From NCBI GenBank assembly GCA_006738865.1, contig AP019701.1:1732001-1796000 (forward strand): 64,000 nucleotides of DNA, in the 5' to 3' direction. The DNA comes from Allostella sp. ATCC 35155 (GTDB lineage Bacteria; Pseudomonadota; Alphaproteobacteria; ATCC43930; Allostellaceae). Shown piece after piece: positions 55,467-64,000 of the stretch. The notes beneath the pieces were generated by a model. That model saw only the letters and a program-made list of their open reading frames with translations, was not told where the DNA came from and did no database searches. Position numbers and translations under genes: made by a program. Position 1 is the first letter of the stretch, and each line of letters starts with the position of its first letter.

Positions 55467-56626
55467 AGGGCGCGCGATGCCGCCAGTACCGTGTCCATCG
55501 CATCGCTGATCGCGCGTTCCGGGGTCAGGGACCGGACGACGGCCACCGCGGCGGCGCCGATCGCCCGTGCCTTGTCGTCGTTGCGTCGCAGCCAGTCGAC
55601 CTTCTCGAAGAGGTCCGAAAGGTCGCTCGCCACCGGAACCACGGTCTGCCAGGGAACGAGGCGATCGTAGTACCATTGCCGCCAACCGCACTCCGCCGCG
55701 ACCTTCAGGACCGGGCTGCCGGTCGCCAGGCGCTCGAACATGCCGCCCCACGCGGAGGCGTGGCCGTCGACATAGATCTGATAGCGCCACCGCGGATAGG
55801 TGGATGGCGCCACGCCCGGGCGGACGAGCGGCAGAAGTGCCTCGCGCGTGCCGGCCGGAAATCGATGCAGGTCGACGAGCTGATGGAGGCCGGCATCGAC
55901 CCGACCGCCGCTCTCGGCCGCCATCCGGCACAGCCGCACCCGCGGCAGGTCGAGGGCATCGCCGCTGGCCGGTACTTCGCCGGTCGGGGAGCCACGCCAG
56001 AATGCCACCGGCTTGCGGTCGGACCACGGCACCGGCTCGAAACTTGCCAGCACGGCACGGTGCCCGGCCTTGGCGACGAAGTCGAAGTCGGGAATCGCCA
56101 TGGCCATGGCGCAGCGGCTGGATCCGGCGAGATGCGGCAGCGTCCGGGCCGGGCCGTCGCCGTCGGTGACGTCGACCAGGATCGTGACCGGCTGCGGGAC
56201 CGCCCGGTCGATGGCGAGCCAGAACGCGGTGTTGCGCAGCAGGCGCATGGCGATGATGACGGGGTGGTCGCTGGGGCTGGTCGCCTGCCGCGGGCCGAAC
56301 CGGGCGAGGAGGCGACCGCCGCCGATCGTGAGCCGGATCAGCGGCGGGGGCAGGCCCGGCTCCGGTCCGGTCGCCACTGACAGCCCGCCGGCGCTTTCGG
56401 CCCAGCAACGGCTCAGCATCCGCCAGTCGCCGCGCGCGATGGCGGCCGCGGCCTCGGTCTCGATCAGGCTGCGCAGCAGCGCCGGATTGCCGGGTGCGAG
56501 GCGGACCGCCCGGCGGAGGTCGCGGACCGCCTCGTCATAGCGCCCGGCGCTGCGGGCGGCGCGCGCCCGCCGATGCAGGAGGGCCGGATCCGGCGGATCG
56601 GGCTGCTCGCGGTCAGTCGACGTCAT
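55442..56626 (-). CDS. GT90/CAP10-like glycosyltransferase with short N-terminal TPR-like segment
   Basis: 394 residues from the ATG at 56626. The beginning (LLHRRARAARSAGRYDEAVRD and LRRAVRLAPGNPALL) looks like a tetratricopeptide repeat. The main domain resembles LpsA/CAP10 (GT90) enzymes: PFDF-like IPDFDFVAKAGH, DRKPVAFWRGSPTGE, RWRYQIYVDGHASAWGGMF, GSPVLKVAAECGWRQWYYD, and LVPWQTVVPVASDLSDLFEK. These enzymes transfer xylose or glucose in lipopolysaccharide or glycan synthesis. The ATG overlaps the stop of a 51-codon frame upstream. Convergent with the sulfotransferase gene, overlapping by 25 bases. Confidence 0.85.
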   Translation of the reverse strand: MTSTDREQPDPPDPALLHRRARAARSAGRYDEAVRDLRRAVRLAPGNPALLRSLIETEAAAAIARGDWRMLSRCWAESAGGLSVATGPEPGLPPPLIRLTIGGGRLLARFGPRQATSPSDHPVIIAMRLLRNTAFWLAIDRAVPQPVTILVDVTDGDGPARTLPHLAGSSRCAMAMAIPDFDFVAKAGHRAVLASFEPVPWSDRKPVAFWRGSPTGEVPASGDALDLPRVRLCRMAAESGGRVDAGLHQLVDLHRFPAGTREALLPLVRPGVAPSTYPRWRYQIYVDGHASAWGGMFERLATGSPVLKVAAECGWRQWYYDRLVPWQTVVPVASDLSDLFEKVDWLRRNDDKARAIGAAAVAVVRSLTPERAISDAMDTVLAASRALQAAEGRR

Positions 56627-56778
56627 GGCCGAGGCGACGGGCGACGATCGGCATCCATCTTCTTGACGCCTTTGAAGTGGGCGATGCGGCAGGCCGCGAA
56701 GTCCGCCGAACCGGCGTCGCCGATGCCGTGGCGCATCGGATGTTCGATGGACGGATGATGGTAGATGACGGAGATCAC
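56623..56778 (-). CDS. Possible 51-residue protein coupled between apt and the GT90 gene
   Basis: Frame from a GTG at 56778 to a TGA at 56623. The GTG overlaps the apt stop (GTGA) and the TGA overlaps the ATG of the glycosyltransferase (ATGA), so it is stitched to both neighbours. Codon third positions are mostly G/C, as in real genes here. The product begins [20 protein letters not shown] and contains [14 protein letters not shown]; it has four His within 15 residues and one Cys, no membrane segment and no family I recognise. It could alternatively be only a translated link that couples apt to the glycosyltransferase gene. Confidence 0.45.
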   Translation of the reverse strand: MISVIYHHPSIEHPMRHGIGDAGSADFAACRIAHFKGVKKMDADRRPSPRP

Positions 56779-57290
56779 GAATCGTACCGGACGAGCGCCT
56801 CGGTCGGGATGTCGAGCCGGTCGCGGCCGGCGAGAAAGCCCAGCTCGATGATGACGGCCAGCGCGGGAACCTCGGCACCGACCTTGCGCAGCAGCCGGAC
56901 CGCGGCCGCGGCGGTTCCACCGGTCGCCAGCAGATCGTCGAGCAGCACGACGCGCTGCCCCGGCTCGACGGCATCCTCCTGCACCTCGACCGTATCGGTG
57001 CCGTATTCGAGGTCGTAGGTGAGGGGGACCGTCCGTCCCGGCAGCTTGCCCTTCTTGCGCACCATGATGAACCCGCAGCCGAGCATGAAGGCGAGGGGTG
57101 CGGCCGTCAGGAACCCGCGCGACTCGATACCCGCCAGAACGTCCGGGCGGTAGGGGCGGACGCGGTCGGCCAGCTGCTCCATCGACGCTCGCCAGGCGGC
57201 GGGGTGGGCCAGCAGCGTCGATATGTCGTAAAAGAGGATTCCGGCCTTGGGAAAGTCCGGAATGGTGCGGATGTGGGATCGGAGGTCCAT
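56775..57290 (-). CDS. apt: Adenine phosphoribosyltransferase
   Basis: 171 residues, the usual length. Starts [20 protein letters not shown], family N-terminus. [20 protein letters not shown] and [12 protein letters not shown] follow, and the PRPP-binding loop is [21 protein letters not shown]. It converts adenine and PRPP to AMP, salvaging adenine. Its stop overlaps the GTG of a small coupled frame. The NCS2 nucleobase-type permease at 58108 is close by but on the same strand behind an oppositely oriented gene. Confidence 0.96.
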   Translation of the reverse strand: MDLRSHIRTIPDFPKAGILFYDISTLLAHPAAWRASMEQLADRVRPYRPDVLAGIESRGFLTAAPLAFMLGCGFIMVRKKGKLPGRTVPLTYDLEYGTDTVEVQEDAVEPGQRVVLLDDLLATGGTAAAAVRLLRKVGAEVPALAVIIELGFLAGRDRLDIPTEALVRYDS

Positions 57291-57380
57291 TGCGTCGGGT
57301 CCGCAGGATCGGGGGGCGCGAACGGCGATGCTATCGGTTGGGGAGGGGCGCGCCAATGCCCGTCGCCGACGCAGCGCCCC

Positions 57381-58094
57381 ATGGCTGACGCCGTCGAGCG
57401 CCTGCGCCGGCTGCCGCCGGAGCAGCAGCAGGAACTCCTGGCGGCCGCGCGCGAGATTGCGGCGTGCGAACGCGTTCTGCGCCGCGCCGGGGAGACGATG
57501 GTCGAGCGTCTGACCCGTGCGACCGTCCCGCCGGAAGCCTGGGAACATTATCCGCCGGGCGGCGACGTCTACGACCCCGTCTCCCATTCCCAGTACTACT
57601 TCCACCGCCATTCCGACGACGCGCTCGGCGAGGAGGTCGGCCATTTCCATACGTTCCTGCGGCCGGCCGGCATGCCGCCCGGGATGGCACCCGCGATGGT
57701 CCCGCCGGATGGCGACGGCGCCGTCCTGCCCAGCCATCTGATCGCCGTCGGGATCGGCTCGACGGGGGCCCCGGTGCGCCTCTTCACGACCAACCGCTGG
57801 GTGACCGGCGAGGCTTGGTACGAGGCGGGTATGGTCGAGGCGATGCTGCCGAGCTTCGCGGTCGACCGCCAGCATCCGTCCTGGGCGATCAATCGCTGGC
57901 TGACGGCGCTCTTCCGCCTCTATCGCGCGGAAATGGGCCTGCTCCTGCGCGCCCGCGACGAGGCCGTGCGCCGCTGGCAGGCCGCGCATCCCGATCGCGA
58001 CGCGCTCGAGGACCGGGAATTCGAGGTCGCTTCGACGATGCGGATCGATCTCGACGGCCGCCTGTCCGAGATCGACCGCGCGATCGGGCGTTGA
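57381..58094 (+). CDS. Conserved-looking His-rich protein of unknown function
   Basis: 237 residues from the ATG at 57381. I do not recognise the family with certainty. The N-terminal 45 residues are helical ([20 protein letters not shown]). The middle has an aromatic/His-rich block: [25 protein letters not shown] and GHFHTFLRP, which looks like a metal-binding or cupin-type site. Later [20 protein letters not shown] and [18 protein letters not shown] form amphipathic helices. No signal peptide or membrane segment. It is divergent from apt (90 bases) and converges on the permease (13 bases). Soluble cytoplasmic; function unknown. Confidence 0.75.
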   Translation: MADAVERLRRLPPEQQQELLAAAREIAACERVLRRAGETMVERLTRATVPPEAWEHYPPGGDVYDPVSHSQYYFHRHSDDALGEEVGHFHTFLRPAGMPPGMAPAMVPPDGDGAVLPSHLIAVGIGSTGAPVRLFTTNRWVTGEAWYEAGMVEAMLPSFAVDRQHPSWAINRWLTALFRLYRAEMGLLLRARDEAVRRWQAAHPDRDALEDREFEVASTMRIDLDGRLSEIDRAIGR

Positions 58095-58107
58095 TACGAG
58101 ACCTTCT

Positions 58108-59817
58108 TCAGGCGTCGAAGCGCAGGCGCAATGTCGTCCGGCCGGCGGCGGTGGTCTCGACCACGCGGTCGGCCTGACGCTGGATCAGCAGCATCGGAAG
58201 GTTGGCGAGGGCGGCTTCCAGTTCGTCCTCCGCGTCGCCGACGGCGGCGCCGGTGCCCGACGGGAAGCTCGCGCTCACCTCGACGTAATACTCGTCGAAC
58301 GTAGCCGAGACGTCGAATGTGCCGGCCCCGCCGCTCCGGCCCAGCGCCAGTTCCGCCGCCTCCACCAGGGCGGTCGCGACCCGGTCGACGACGTCGCGGC
58401 GTGCCCCCGTGGCAGCCCCGCCCGCCTCGCACAGTTCGTAGGCCTGGGTCGGCAACTCGCGATCGACCGGAAAGACCCCGCGCACCGTCCGCGTGATGCC
58501 GATCCGGAAGATGGCGTTGAGCCCGAGCGCCGTCACCAGCGACAGCACCAGCGCGGAACTGGCGATGGTGCCGATCCAGCTCGGCAGGGTGGTGTAGAAC
58601 GCCAGGAACGCGGCGTGGCTGGTGCCGATGAAGAAACCGAGCCCGAGGGTCAGGATGCGGCGCGCATCCAGCATCCGCGCCACGATGATCTGCAGCCCGT
58701 TGGCGAGAATGAACGTCGAGGAGAACAGCAGCACCGCTCCCGTCACCGGGCGGGGAATCGCCGCGGCGATGGCGATGACCGGCGGGAAGAAGGCCAGGAT
58801 GAAGAAGACCGCGCCGACCGCATAGCCGACCTGGCGGGCGAGTACGCCCGACGCCTGCGAGAGGCCGATCGAGCCGGAAAAGCTGTTGAGCCCGACACTG
58901 CCGAGGAGGCCCGAGATGATCGTCGACAGCCCGTCGCCGCGCACCCCGCGCTCGATCGAGCCGAAATCGGGCCGGACCCAGCGGCGGTCGTACAGTCGTT
59001 GGCACGTCGTGATGTCGCCCATCGCCCGCATCGCCGCCGCCAGCGCACCGACCAGGAACTGCGGCGCCAGAGACGCATCGAAGGTCGGAAGGACCAGCGG
59101 CAGCGAGGGCAGTTGCACCAGGCTCGATGCCCCTTCGGAGGATAGCGTGCCGCCGTCGACGAGCCCCCCGAGGGCTGCCGCGACGTAGCCGGCGGTGACG
59201 CCGATCAGGACCGCGAAGGTTCGCACCGGCCCCCGGCCCCAGACGTTCAGGGCCATGATCAGGGCGAGGGAGCCGATGCCCAGGACCGCGACGTCGAGAT
59301 GCTCCAGCCCGGGCCGGAAGGGTTCGCTCGGTTCGAGCTCGAAGATGAGCTGGAACCCGAGCAGCCCCAGCATCAGGCCGATCATCACGACCGACAGGCC
59401 GGAAATCTCGACCGGCAGCAGGCTTCGCCAGCGATGCAGGACGAAGGACCAGCCGATCTCGCACAGTCCGGCGAATATCGTCATTCCCGCGACCAGCGGC
59501 ATTCCGCCGGTCTGGGCGGCGGCGAGGCAGGCGGGCAGATAGGCGGCGGTGAAGATCGACGGGGCGAGGAAACCCGATCCGAACCAGCGGCCGCCGTGAC
59601 ACAGGATGATCGAGCCGATGCCGAGCGCGATCAGCGAGGCGGCGACGACGGCCTGGATGCCTTCGGACGACAGGCCGGCCGCGCCCGCCACCAGGGACGG
59701 GAACACCAGGCCGACGGGTGCGATGATGGCGATGTGCTGGACCGCGTTGACGACCAGCTCCGCAAGCGGCAGACGGTCGTCACGGCCGTAGCGAATGCCG
59801 TCCGGCCCGTTTGTCAT
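58108..59817 (-). CDS. NCS2 (xanthine/uracil-type) permease fused to a RsbW-like C-terminal domain
   Basis: 569 residues. Residues about 15-460 are a nucleobase:cation symporter-2 permease with roughly 14 membrane segments; [20 protein letters not shown] and [19 protein letters not shown] match family motifs (the latter the QxxGxTxxSxxxG-like substrate region), as does [17 protein letters not shown]. Ordinary members end near 430-460. Here about 110 soluble residues follow: [33 protein letters not shown] and [24 protein letters not shown], arranged like the ATP-binding fold of RsbW/anti-sigma kinases but without clear N and G boxes. Imports purines, pyrimidines or a related anion; the tail may be regulatory. 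Confidence 0.85.
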   Translation of the reverse strand: MTNGPDGIRYGRDDRLPLAELVVNAVQHIAIIAPVGLVFPSLVAGAAGLSSEGIQAVVAASLIALGIGSIILCHGGRWFGSGFLAPSIFTAAYLPACLAAAQTGGMPLVAGMTIFAGLCEIGWSFVLHRWRSLLPVEISGLSVVMIGLMLGLLGFQLIFELEPSEPFRPGLEHLDVAVLGIGSLALIMALNVWGRGPVRTFAVLIGVTAGYVAAALGGLVDGGTLSSEGASSLVQLPSLPLVLPTFDASLAPQFLVGALAAAMRAMGDITTCQRLYDRRWVRPDFGSIERGVRGDGLSTIISGLLGSVGLNSFSGSIGLSQASGVLARQVGYAVGAVFFILAFFPPVIAIAAAIPRPVTGAVLLFSSTFILANGLQIIVARMLDARRILTLGLGFFIGTSHAAFLAFYTTLPSWIGTIASSALVLSLVTALGLNAIFRIGITRTVRGVFPVDRELPTQAYELCEAGGAATGARRDVVDRVATALVEAAELALGRSGGAGTFDVSATFDEYYVEVSASFPSGTGAAVGDAEDELEAALANLPMLLIQRQADRVVETTAAGRTTLRLRFDA

Positions 59818-59842
59818 GGCCGTTCTTTGTGTCCCCCGGCGC

Positions 59843-60058
59843 TCAGGAGGGGCGGCGGTCCGTCCATCCCTGCTTCAGGCGGCGCAGGAACCCCTTGGGA
59901 TCCTGGCGCGGATCGACGTCGCGTGCGGCCGCACGCAACTCCGCCGCCGCGGCCTTCGCGCCGGGCTTGGCGCGCTCATAGAACTCGGCGGCCTTCGCCT
60001 GGACGCGCGGGTCGGCGGCGAGCCGGCGGACGATCTGGAACAAGGCGGTCTTCATCAC
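59843..60058 (-). CDS. Small charged helical protein (71 aa)
   Basis: 71 residues, start ATG at 60058 (or the next codon, also ATG). Sequence MMKTALFQIVRRLAADPRVQ then AAEFYERAKPGAKAAAAELR is Lys/Arg/Ala-rich, helical and soluble, ending KGFLRRLKQGW. No family recognised. The ATG overlaps the stop of the 202-residue membrane protein upstream, so the two are coupled. It follows the genome's codon bias, supporting a real gene. Confidence 0.6.
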   Translation of the reverse strand: MMKTALFQIVRRLAADPRVQAKAAEFYERAKPGAKAAAAELRAAARDVDPRQDPKGFLRRLKQGWTDRRPS

Positions 60059-60663
60059 TCATCCATATGACCTCTCGGGCGTTGCAGGACAACGCTTCCG
60101 TGTGCCGGGCGCACGCCCGCCTTCCGGCCGGTCCGCGCCAGGTGCGAGGGCTGCGGCGGCGAGTCGTGCGATTCGGGCGGCGCGGGCTCACCGGCGGCGG
60201 CGTCCGGCGGCGGCCCGACCGGCGGCACGCGCGCCCAGGGGCCGGCCCGATCGGCCGGGGCCGGCCGCGGTCGTGTCTCTGCCTTCCGGTCCGTCGCCCC
60301 GGCCCGTCCGGCCGCCTCTTCCGCGCGGCGGCGCGGCGACCAGGTCGAGGTCGCGTTCCAGACGAAGCGGACGAGCGCGAGCAGCAGGGCGCCGATGATC
60401 AGGATCACCCCCACGCCCACTGCCCATGCGGCGGCGAGGGCGATGGGCCCGGCCGTCTCCATGCGCTCGAGGAGGAAGAGGACGGTCTCGGTGACCTGCG
60501 GATCGCCGAGGTCGATCGCCAGCGACCGCATGACGGTACCGGTCTCGATCATCGACTGCAGTGCCCCGGCCATCAGCAGCGTCCAGAGGACGATGGCGAT
60601 CAGGGCGAGCATGCGGATGGTGAAGCGAAGGATGGCGCGGCGCTCCCGGATCGGTTGCGGCAA
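60055..60663 (-). CDS. Two-helix membrane protein with proline-rich tail
   Basis: 202 residues. Two membrane helices: FTIRMLALIAIVLWTLLMAG (about 14-33) and AAAWAVGVGVILIIGALLLAL (about 77-97), separated by a periplasmic or cytosolic loop with LGDPQVTETVLFLLERM. The remaining 100 residues are Arg/Pro/Ala-rich and probably disordered (PRRRAEEAAGRAG, PPVGPPPDAA). No known domain. The TGA overlaps the ATG of the 71-residue gene. Divergent from ku with a 111-base gap. Function unknown. Confidence 0.65.
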   Translation of the reverse strand: MPQPIRERRAILRFTIRMLALIAIVLWTLLMAGALQSMIETGTVMRSLAIDLGDPQVTETVLFLLERMETAGPIALAAAWAVGVGVILIIGALLLALVRFVWNATSTWSPRRRAEEAAGRAGATDRKAETRPRPAPADRAGPWARVPPVGPPPDAAAGEPAPPESHDSPPQPSHLARTGRKAGVRPAHGSVVLQRPRGHMDE

Positions 60664-60774
60664 AGGCTATCGCTTTCCGCGCCGGAAGGCGATGGCCGCT
60701 CCGGTTGGGGAACGGCCGGCCGCGCCGCCCGTTCCTACCGGCGAAGGCGACGCTGGTTTCGGCGAGGAATTCCG

Positions 60775-61584
60775 TTGGCTGCATCGCACGCATACTGGAA
60801 GGGCTACCTCAAGCTCTCGCTCGTCACCTGTCCAGTGGCGATGACGCCGGCCGTGACCGACGGCGAGCGCATTCGTTTCCGCACCCTCAACCGCGCTACC
60901 GGCAACCCGGTCGTCAGCCGCTATGTCGATGCCAAGTCCTGCAAGCCGGTGCCGGACGATCACCGTGCCATGGGGTACGAGACCTCGGATGGGGAGTTCG
61001 TCGTGCTCGAGGACGAAGAGCTGGAGGCGGTCGCCCTCGAAAGCACCCGGACCATCGACATCGAGCGCTTCGTCGCCGCCGATGCGGTCTCGTCGATCTG
61101 GCGCGATCGTCCGTACTATCTCGTCCCGAGCGACAAGGTGGGCGAGGAGGCGTTCGCCGTCATCCGGGAAGGCATGGCGCTTACGGACACCATCGGCCTG
61201 TCGCGTCTCGTCCTCCACCGGCGGGAGCGCCGCGTGCTGATCGAGCCGCGCGACCGCGGCATGCTGCTCTGGACCTTGCGCGACCCGGGCCAGGTGCGCG
61301 ACGCCGCCGAGCAGCCGGGGCGTGGCCGCGGCAAGGAACCGGCAGTGCCGGACGATCTGGCGGCAGTGGCGCGGCGGGTGATCGCCCAGCGGACCCGCGA
61401 GTGGAGCCCGGACCTGCTCTGCGACCCGGTCCAGGAAAGCCTGCAGGAGATCATCGAGGCCCGCCGCAAGCGCCGCAAGGCACCCCGCCGCAAGCCGGAG
61501 CCGGAGCCGGCCAGGGCCGGCAACGTCGTCGACATCATGGAGGCGCTGAAGCGCAGCCTGGCCGGCGAGCGCCGCAAGCGGTGA
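60775..61584 (+). CDS. ku: Ku DNA end-binding protein
   Basis: 269 residues. The start is the TTG at 60775, with GCGAGGAA as ribosome site, giving the family N-terminus (ASHAYWKGYLKLSLVTCPV); no in-frame ATG precedes YWKG. RIRFRTLNRATGNPV, the Ku beta-barrel, and YYLVPSDKVGEEAFAVIREGM follow. The C-terminus is Lys/Arg-rich (EARRKRRKAPRRKPEPEP), as in bacterial Ku proteins where it binds LigD and DNA. Homodimer that threads onto double-strand ends and recruits LigD for non-homologous end joining. Convergent with ligD, one base between the stops. Confidence 0.95.
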   Translation: MAASHAYWKGYLKLSLVTCPVAMTPAVTDGERIRFRTLNRATGNPVVSRYVDAKSCKPVPDDHRAMGYETSDGEFVVLEDEELEAVALESTRTIDIERFVAADAVSSIWRDRPYYLVPSDKVGEEAFAVIREGMALTDTIGLSRLVLHRRERRVLIEPRDRGMLLWTLRDPGQVRDAAEQPGRGRGKEPAVPDDLAAVARRVIAQRTREWSPDLLCDPVQESLQEIIEARRKRRKAPRRKPEPEPARAGNVVDIMEALKRSLAGERRKR

Positions 61585-61585
61585 C

Positions 61586-64000
61586 TCAGCGTCGGCGCGA
61601 TGGACGCGCGGCTTCCGGCAGCGGGACCGCGGCCTTCGCGAAATCGGCCCAGGGATCGGCGGGGAGACCAGCCAAGCGCGTCTGGGCGTTGGCGATCGTG
61701 AACCAGGCCGGCCCGATCTCGGTCGACAGCTCCTCCCAGCCGACGGGCATGGAGACCGGCGCGCCGCTGCGCGCCCGCGGGCTGTAGGGCGCCACCGCGG
61801 TCGCGCCGCGGCCGTTGCGCAGATAGTCCACGAAGATGCGCTTCCGCCGCGCCGCCTTGGTCGCCTTGGCGACGTAGCGATCCGGCGAATCGCCGGCCAT
61901 GGCCTCGGCGACGGCGCGGCAGAACGCCTTGGCGGCGGCCCAGTCGGCGGCCGGTCGCAGCGGGGTGACGACATGGAGGCCCTTGCCGCCCGAGGTCTTG
62001 ACGAAGGCGGCGAGCCCGGCGGCCTCCAGGCGCGCGCGGACCTCCTGCGCTGCCGCGATCACGTCGGACCAGGAGACACCCTCTCCCGGGTCGAGGTCGA
62101 AGGTCAGGAGGTCGGGTCGCTCGATATCCGCCAGCGTCGCACCCCAGGGATGGATCTCCAGCACGCCCGACTGGACGAGGCCGATGGCGCCGTCCAGGCC
62201 GTCGATGGCGAGGAGCTGGCCCCCGTCCTTGGGGTCGTCGGCGCGGCGGATCACCTTCGGCATGCCCCGCCAGCCATGCTTCTGGAAGAAGCACGCCCCG
62301 GCGATGCCGTCGGGACAGCGCACCAGCGCCAGCGGGCGGCCGACGACGAACGGCGCCATATGGCGCCAGGTCTGCGCGTAGTACTCGGCCAGCCCCTCCT
62401 TGGTGACGCCGGCATCCGGCCAGTAGACGCGATCGGGATGGGTCAGGCGAACGGCGAAGGCGGGGCGCTCCTGCTCGCCCGGCCGGACCGGCTGCTCGAT
62501 CTCGACGCTGTCGGCCGGCTTGTCTTCGCGAAGGCCCCGGAAGGCGGCGTGGCGCAGGTGGCGGTCGGCCGTCCAGCCGCGATACTCGACCTCGGCCACC
62601 AGTTCGGGCTCGACGAAGCGGACGCCGCGCCGCTGCTCGGCGCCGAGGCGCCCGGCGAAGGGCGCAGTCGAGCGGCCGATCGCGTCCAGCCGGCCGAAGA
62701 GGTCGCGCGCGACGCGGTTCGAGAAGCCCGTCCCGACGCGGCCGGCGTGTTGGAGGCGGCCCTTCCGATAGTAGCCCAGGACGAGCGAGCCGACGGCATC
62801 GTCGGCGACGACAGACGGCACGAAGCCGCCGATCACGAACTCCTGCCGCAGGCTGCATTTCGCCTTGATCCAGTCCTTCTGCCGGCCGGATCGATAGGGG
62901 GCGGCGCGCAGCTTGGAGACGACGCCTTCCAGGGCCAGCCGGCAGGCATGGCGCTGCATCGCCGCGCCCTCGGCGTCGAAGTGTTCGCTGAGGCGGATCG
63001 TCCCGGCGCCGACATCCCCGAGCACCTCCGCCAGCCGCTGCTTGCGGCGCAGCAGCGGCATTTCCCGCAGATCCTCTCCGTCGAGATAGAGCAGGTCGAA
63101 CAACCAGACGACGAAACGGTCCTGCCGATCCTCCGACAGATCGGCCTGGAGCAGCGCGAAGTCGGAGGCGCCCGACGGTCCCTCGACGGCGATTTCCCCG
63201 TCGAGGAGCGCGGAGCGGAGCGGCAGGGCGGCCAGCGCCGCGGAGATGCGGTCGCCGAAGCGACCGGTCCAGTCGAGACCGGAGCGGGTCCGGATGCGCG
63301 CCTGCCCGTCGGCGATGCGGACCTGGATGCGATAGCCGTCGAACTTGATCTCGTGAATCCAGCGCCGGCCGGCGGGCGCCCTGGTCCGCAGCGTCGCAAG
63401 GCACGGTTCGACGAATTCGGGCATCTCTTCGGCCCCGCTGTCGCGCGGCGGATCGGCCTTGCGCTTGCCTCCGCGCGCGGACCGCTTGCGGGCAGGTGGA
63501 TCGGCGTCGCCGGCCACCGCCGGGATATCGCGGCCGCTGAGGACGGACTCGGGACGCTCCTCCAGGATGTCGGCGGCGTCGGCTGGGCGCGCGGCGGCAT
63601 CGTTGCCTTTGATCAGAAGCCAGTTCTCGCGCTTTTCTCCGGGCTTGCCGCGGATGCGGACGAGGTGCCAGCGGCCGTGCAGCCTCTCGCCCTCCAGCGC
63701 GAAATCGAGCTGCCCCTTGCGGTAGCCGCGCTCGGGGTCGCCCTCCGGCTGCCAGGTGCCCTGGTCCCAGACCAGCACGGTGCCGCCGCCATACTGGCCC
63801 TTCGGGATTGTCCCCTCGAAGGTGCCGTAGTCGAGCGGGTGGTCCTCGACATGCACCGCCAGGCGCTTTTCGCCGGCGACGAGGCTGGGCCCGCGGGTCA
63901 CCGCCCAGCTCTTGTAGACCCCATCCAGCTCCAGCCGGAGATCATAGTGCAGGCGGGTGGCGTCATGCTTCTGGACGACGAAGCGCGATCCTCCGGCGCC
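61586..64000 (-). CDS. ligD: ATP-dependent DNA ligase LigD (start beyond right edge)
   Basis: 804 residues are visible; the frame is open to the edge and only a short N-terminal piece is missing. Order: 3'-phosphoesterase domain (QKHDATRLHYDLRLELDG, then EDHPLDYGTFEGTIPKGQYG), ligase domain with the nucleotidyl Lys in EIKFDGYRIQVRI and VWLFDLLYLDGEDLR, and the C-terminal primase/polymerase domain (VYWPDAGVTKEGLAEYYAQT, LTFDLDPGEGVSWSDVI with the metal Asp pair, KTSGGKGLHVVTPL). All three activities look intact. Works with Ku in end joining: end processing, gap filling and sealing. The arrangement PE-LIG-POL is the one usual in proteobacteria. Confidence 0.95.
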   Translation of the reverse strand, partial: GAGGSRFVVQKHDATRLHYDLRLELDGVYKSWAVTRGPSLVAGEKRLAVHVEDHPLDYGTFEGTIPKGQYGGGTVLVWDQGTWQPEGDPERGYRKGQLDFALEGERLHGRWHLVRIRGKPGEKRENWLLIKGNDAAARPADAADILEERPESVLSGRDIPAVAGDADPPARKRSARGGKRKADPPRDSGAEEMPEFVEPCLATLRTRAPAGRRWIHEIKFDGYRIQVRIADGQARIRTRSGLDWTGRFGDRISAALAALPLRSALLDGEIAVEGPSGASDFALLQADLSEDRQDRFVVWLFDLLYLDGEDLREMPLLRRKQRLAEVLGDVGAGTIRLSEHFDAEGAAMQRHACRLALEGVVSKLRAAPYRSGRQKDWIKAKCSLRQEFVIGGFVPSVVADDAVGSLVLGYYRKGRLQHAGRVGTGFSNRVARDLFGRLDAIGRSTAPFAGRLGAEQRRGVRFVEPELVAEVEYRGWTADRHLRHAAFRGLREDKPADSVEIEQPVRPGEQERPAFAVRLTHPDRVYWPDAGVTKEGLAEYYAQTWRHMAPFVVGRPLALVRCPDGIAGACFFQKHGWRGMPKVIRRADDPKDGGQLLAIDGLDGAIGLVQSGVLEIHPWGATLADIERPDLLTFDLDPGEGVSWSDVIAAAQEVRARLEAAGLAAFVKTSGGKGLHVVTPLRPAADWAAAKAFCRAVAEAMAGDSPDRYVAKATKAARRKRIFVDYLRNGRGATAVAPYSPRARSGAPVSMPVGWEELSTEIGPAWFTIANAQTRLAGLPADPWADFAKAAVPLPEAARPSRRR

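Noticed and set aside
59299-60774. An extended N-terminus for Ku from far upstream in the same frame
   Set aside because: The upstream part of the frame is antisense to the NCS2 permease and the small membrane genes; the family N-terminus begins at the TTG at 60775.

Overview
The window is a 64 kb piece of a very GC-rich bacterial chromosome (third codon positions almost always G or C). Gene content suggests an alphaproteobacterium, most likely Rhodospirillales-like: a branched-chain 2-oxoacid dehydrogenase operon, MmsA, beta-alanine:pyruvate transaminase, a type II sulfide:quinone oxidoreductase, the PotFGHI polyamine importer, a Ku/LigD pair, RTX proteins, and glycosyltransferases with an N-terminal GIGDGRH-type module. 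The taxonomic call is inference. I see no rRNA, tRNA, CRISPR array, insertion sequence or prophage. About 55 genes are packed tightly, with frequent ATGA/GTGA/TTGA stop-start overlaps and many convergent pairs only a few bases apart.

Layout. 1-3912 (minus): surface-polysaccharide operon of three related glycosyltransferases and an FkbM methyltransferase. 4030-7533: transglycosylase MtgA, a DUF3096-like microprotein, a 2-oxoglutarate oxygenase divergent from an SDR, and two Lin0512-type proteins. 7655-12598: complete branched-chain 2-oxoacid dehydrogenase (E1a, E1b, E2, E3). 12903-17227: two tandem paralogous RTX proteins; a third lies at 27785-29122. 17412-22153: SnoaL-like protein, FAH-family hydrolase, GAF-GGDEF-EAL signalling protein. 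22161-26390 (minus): sugar-type ABC importer without an ATPase, led by a metallophosphoesterase with an apparent HAD-like tail. 26561-32751: class V aminotransferase, AI-2E family transporter, alpha/beta hydrolase, PKHD hydroxylase. 32772-40311: MmsA divergent from a six-gene cassette (amino-acid ABC importer, argininosuccinate-lyase-like enzyme, FAD amine oxidase-like enzyme). 40325-42588: sulfide-detoxification cassette (trxC, sqr, small membrane protein) behind a promoter carrying a SqrR/BigR-type palindrome. 42613-49205: glycosyltransferase, alanine dehydrogenase, omega-transaminase, HAD phosphatase, sulfotransferase-like protein, and a two-subunit ThDP decarboxylase. 49330-55466: EpmA, then the polyamine importer ending in a translationally coupled sulfotransferase. 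55442-59817: GT90-type glycosyltransferase, a coupled 51-codon reading frame, adenine phosphoribosyltransferase, an unknown His-rich protein, and an NCS2 permease with a RsbW-like tail. 59843-64000: two small genes, then convergent Ku and LigD for end joining.

How the genes fit together. Valine degradation is covered by the dehydrogenase complex (entry) and MmsA (exit). Polyamine uptake, the omega-transaminase, alanine dehydrogenase and MmsA could form a route polyamine to beta-alanine to malonate semialdehyde to acetyl-CoA, with alanine dehydrogenase regenerating pyruvate. The lyase/oxidase/ABC cassette at 34463-40311 looks like a dedicated catabolic unit for an N-substituted amino acid and is the best candidate for something undescribed.
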